A DNA stretch of 64,000 nucleotides from Pediococcus acidilactici DSM 20284. Its GTDB lineage: Bacteria; Bacillota; Bacilli; Lactobacillales; Lactobacillaceae. Shown piece by piece: positions 63,695 to 64,000 of the stretch. Below the pieces are notes generated by a model, which worked only from the letters and a program-made list of their open reading frames with translations, made no database searches and was not told the DNA's origin. The DNA lies in contig NZ_GL397067.1 in NCBI RefSeq assembly GCF_000146325.1, forward strand, positions 499,747 to 563,746, written 5' to 3'. Every line of letters begins with the position of its first letter. Within the stretch, counting starts at the first letter, position 1. A program made the translations under genes and the position numbers.

Positions 63695-64000
63695 ATGAAT
63701 AAGTTATTAGACAGATTTGATCCATTCATGTTTGTCGTCGGAATCTTAAGCATTTTCGTTGCGGTTATTTCTCTAAGAAATCCTCTAGCAACCTTTAGTG
63801 CGGTAGTCGTTATTGCGGCAATTACCGCGATTTTGTCCGGGATTTACAAATTAACCGTCCTTAGAAATGCTTTAGAAAACTCTGGATGGGTGGTTTTTAA
63901 CGCGGTTATTGATATTGTTATCGGGATTTTAATGTTGTTTAACGGAAAATTTGGAATTTTGTTTGTCGCAATTTCGTTTGCAATTATGTTTTTGATGGAT
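63695..64000 (+). CDS. DUF308/HdeD-type membrane protein, 3' end outside window
   Basis: The 102 visible residues start MNKLLDRFDPFMFVVGILSI and show three to four hydrophobic helices (about 10-26, 32-52, 66-84, 86-101). The pattern of paired short helices, with SISLRNPLAT-like and FNAVIDIVIGILMLF segments, is that of HdeD/DUF308 proteins. These are small multipass proteins linked to acid stress in enterobacteria but uncharacterised in lactobacilli. GGGAGG lies eight to nine bases before the ATG. The frame is still open at the window edge. Confidence 0.75.
   Translation, partial: MNKLLDRFDPFMFVVGILSIFVAVISLRNPLATFSAVVVIAAITAILSGIYKLTVLRNALENSGWVVFNAVIDIVIGILMLFNGKFGILFVAISFAIMFLMD

Overview
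The window is a compact stretch of chromosome from a low-GC Gram-positive bacterium, most likely a member of the Lactobacillaceae. The signs are AGGAGG-type ribosome binding sites, frequent TTG starts, T-box leaders, a PyrR attenuator, a Firmicutes-type four-domain S1 gene and lactobacillar gene order. Adjacent pfkA and pyk genes point to a homofermentative or facultatively heterofermentative species. Genus cannot be settled from this piece. There are 63 recognisable protein genes, most on the minus strand. I see no rRNA, tRNA, insertion sequence, prophage or CRISPR array.

Layout, left to right. 1-1.7 kb: a YitT-family membrane protein cut by the window edge, a nucleoside deoxyribosyltransferase and a small unknown gene. 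1.7-14.8 kb: a long minus-strand housekeeping block with TPR protein, HU, Der, ribosomal protein S1, CMP kinase, a LysM membrane protein, RecQ/YpbB, RluB, ScpB/ScpA, RibT-like, XerD, CvfB and a DUF441 membrane protein. 15-21.4 kb: pyruvate kinase, phosphofructokinase (with a candidate cre site) and DnaE. 21.4-29 kb: a small DUF2929 gene on the plus strand, then the dnaG-rpoD-trmK-nif3 block with clpB attached to its end. 29.3-37 kb: glyQS under a glycine T-box, then the rpsU-yqeY-phoH-ybeY-dgkA-era-recO block. 37-42.5 kb: ppsR and a small anchored protein on plus, then nfo, two teichoic-acid-type glycerophosphotransferases and a second YitT protein. 42.8-52.7 kb: hisS-aspS under a T-box, a cell-wall amidase, HAD phosphatase, dtd-rel and rsmE-prmA. 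53-64 kb is more accessory: uraA with a PyrR attenuator, an HTH/membrane protein pair, an aminotransferase with a long structured leader, rfbB with a Na+/H+ antiporter, flavodoxin, ElaA-type acetyltransferase, nitroreductase, a KGG-repeat stress protein and a DUF308 protein cut by the right edge.

Most of the window carries out translation, ribosome maturation, chromosome handling, replication and glycolysis, and is conventional. The unexplained signals are in the gaps. (1) A two-hairpin element of about 110 bp occurs twice (near 38.2 and 57.6 kb), with a conserved hairpin tip and compensatory changes in its lower stem. (2) A three-hairpin, apparently non-coding transcript unit lies at 55.9-56.0 kb, upstream of the HTH gene. 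(3) A leader of about 195 nt with mutually exclusive pairings precedes the aminotransferase. (4) The hisS-aspS T-box has overlapping Asp and His triplets. (5) A Rex-like inverted repeat sits upstream of the flavodoxin. (6) Two small genes seem to start at ATT. I do not see a multi-gene defence or mobile system.
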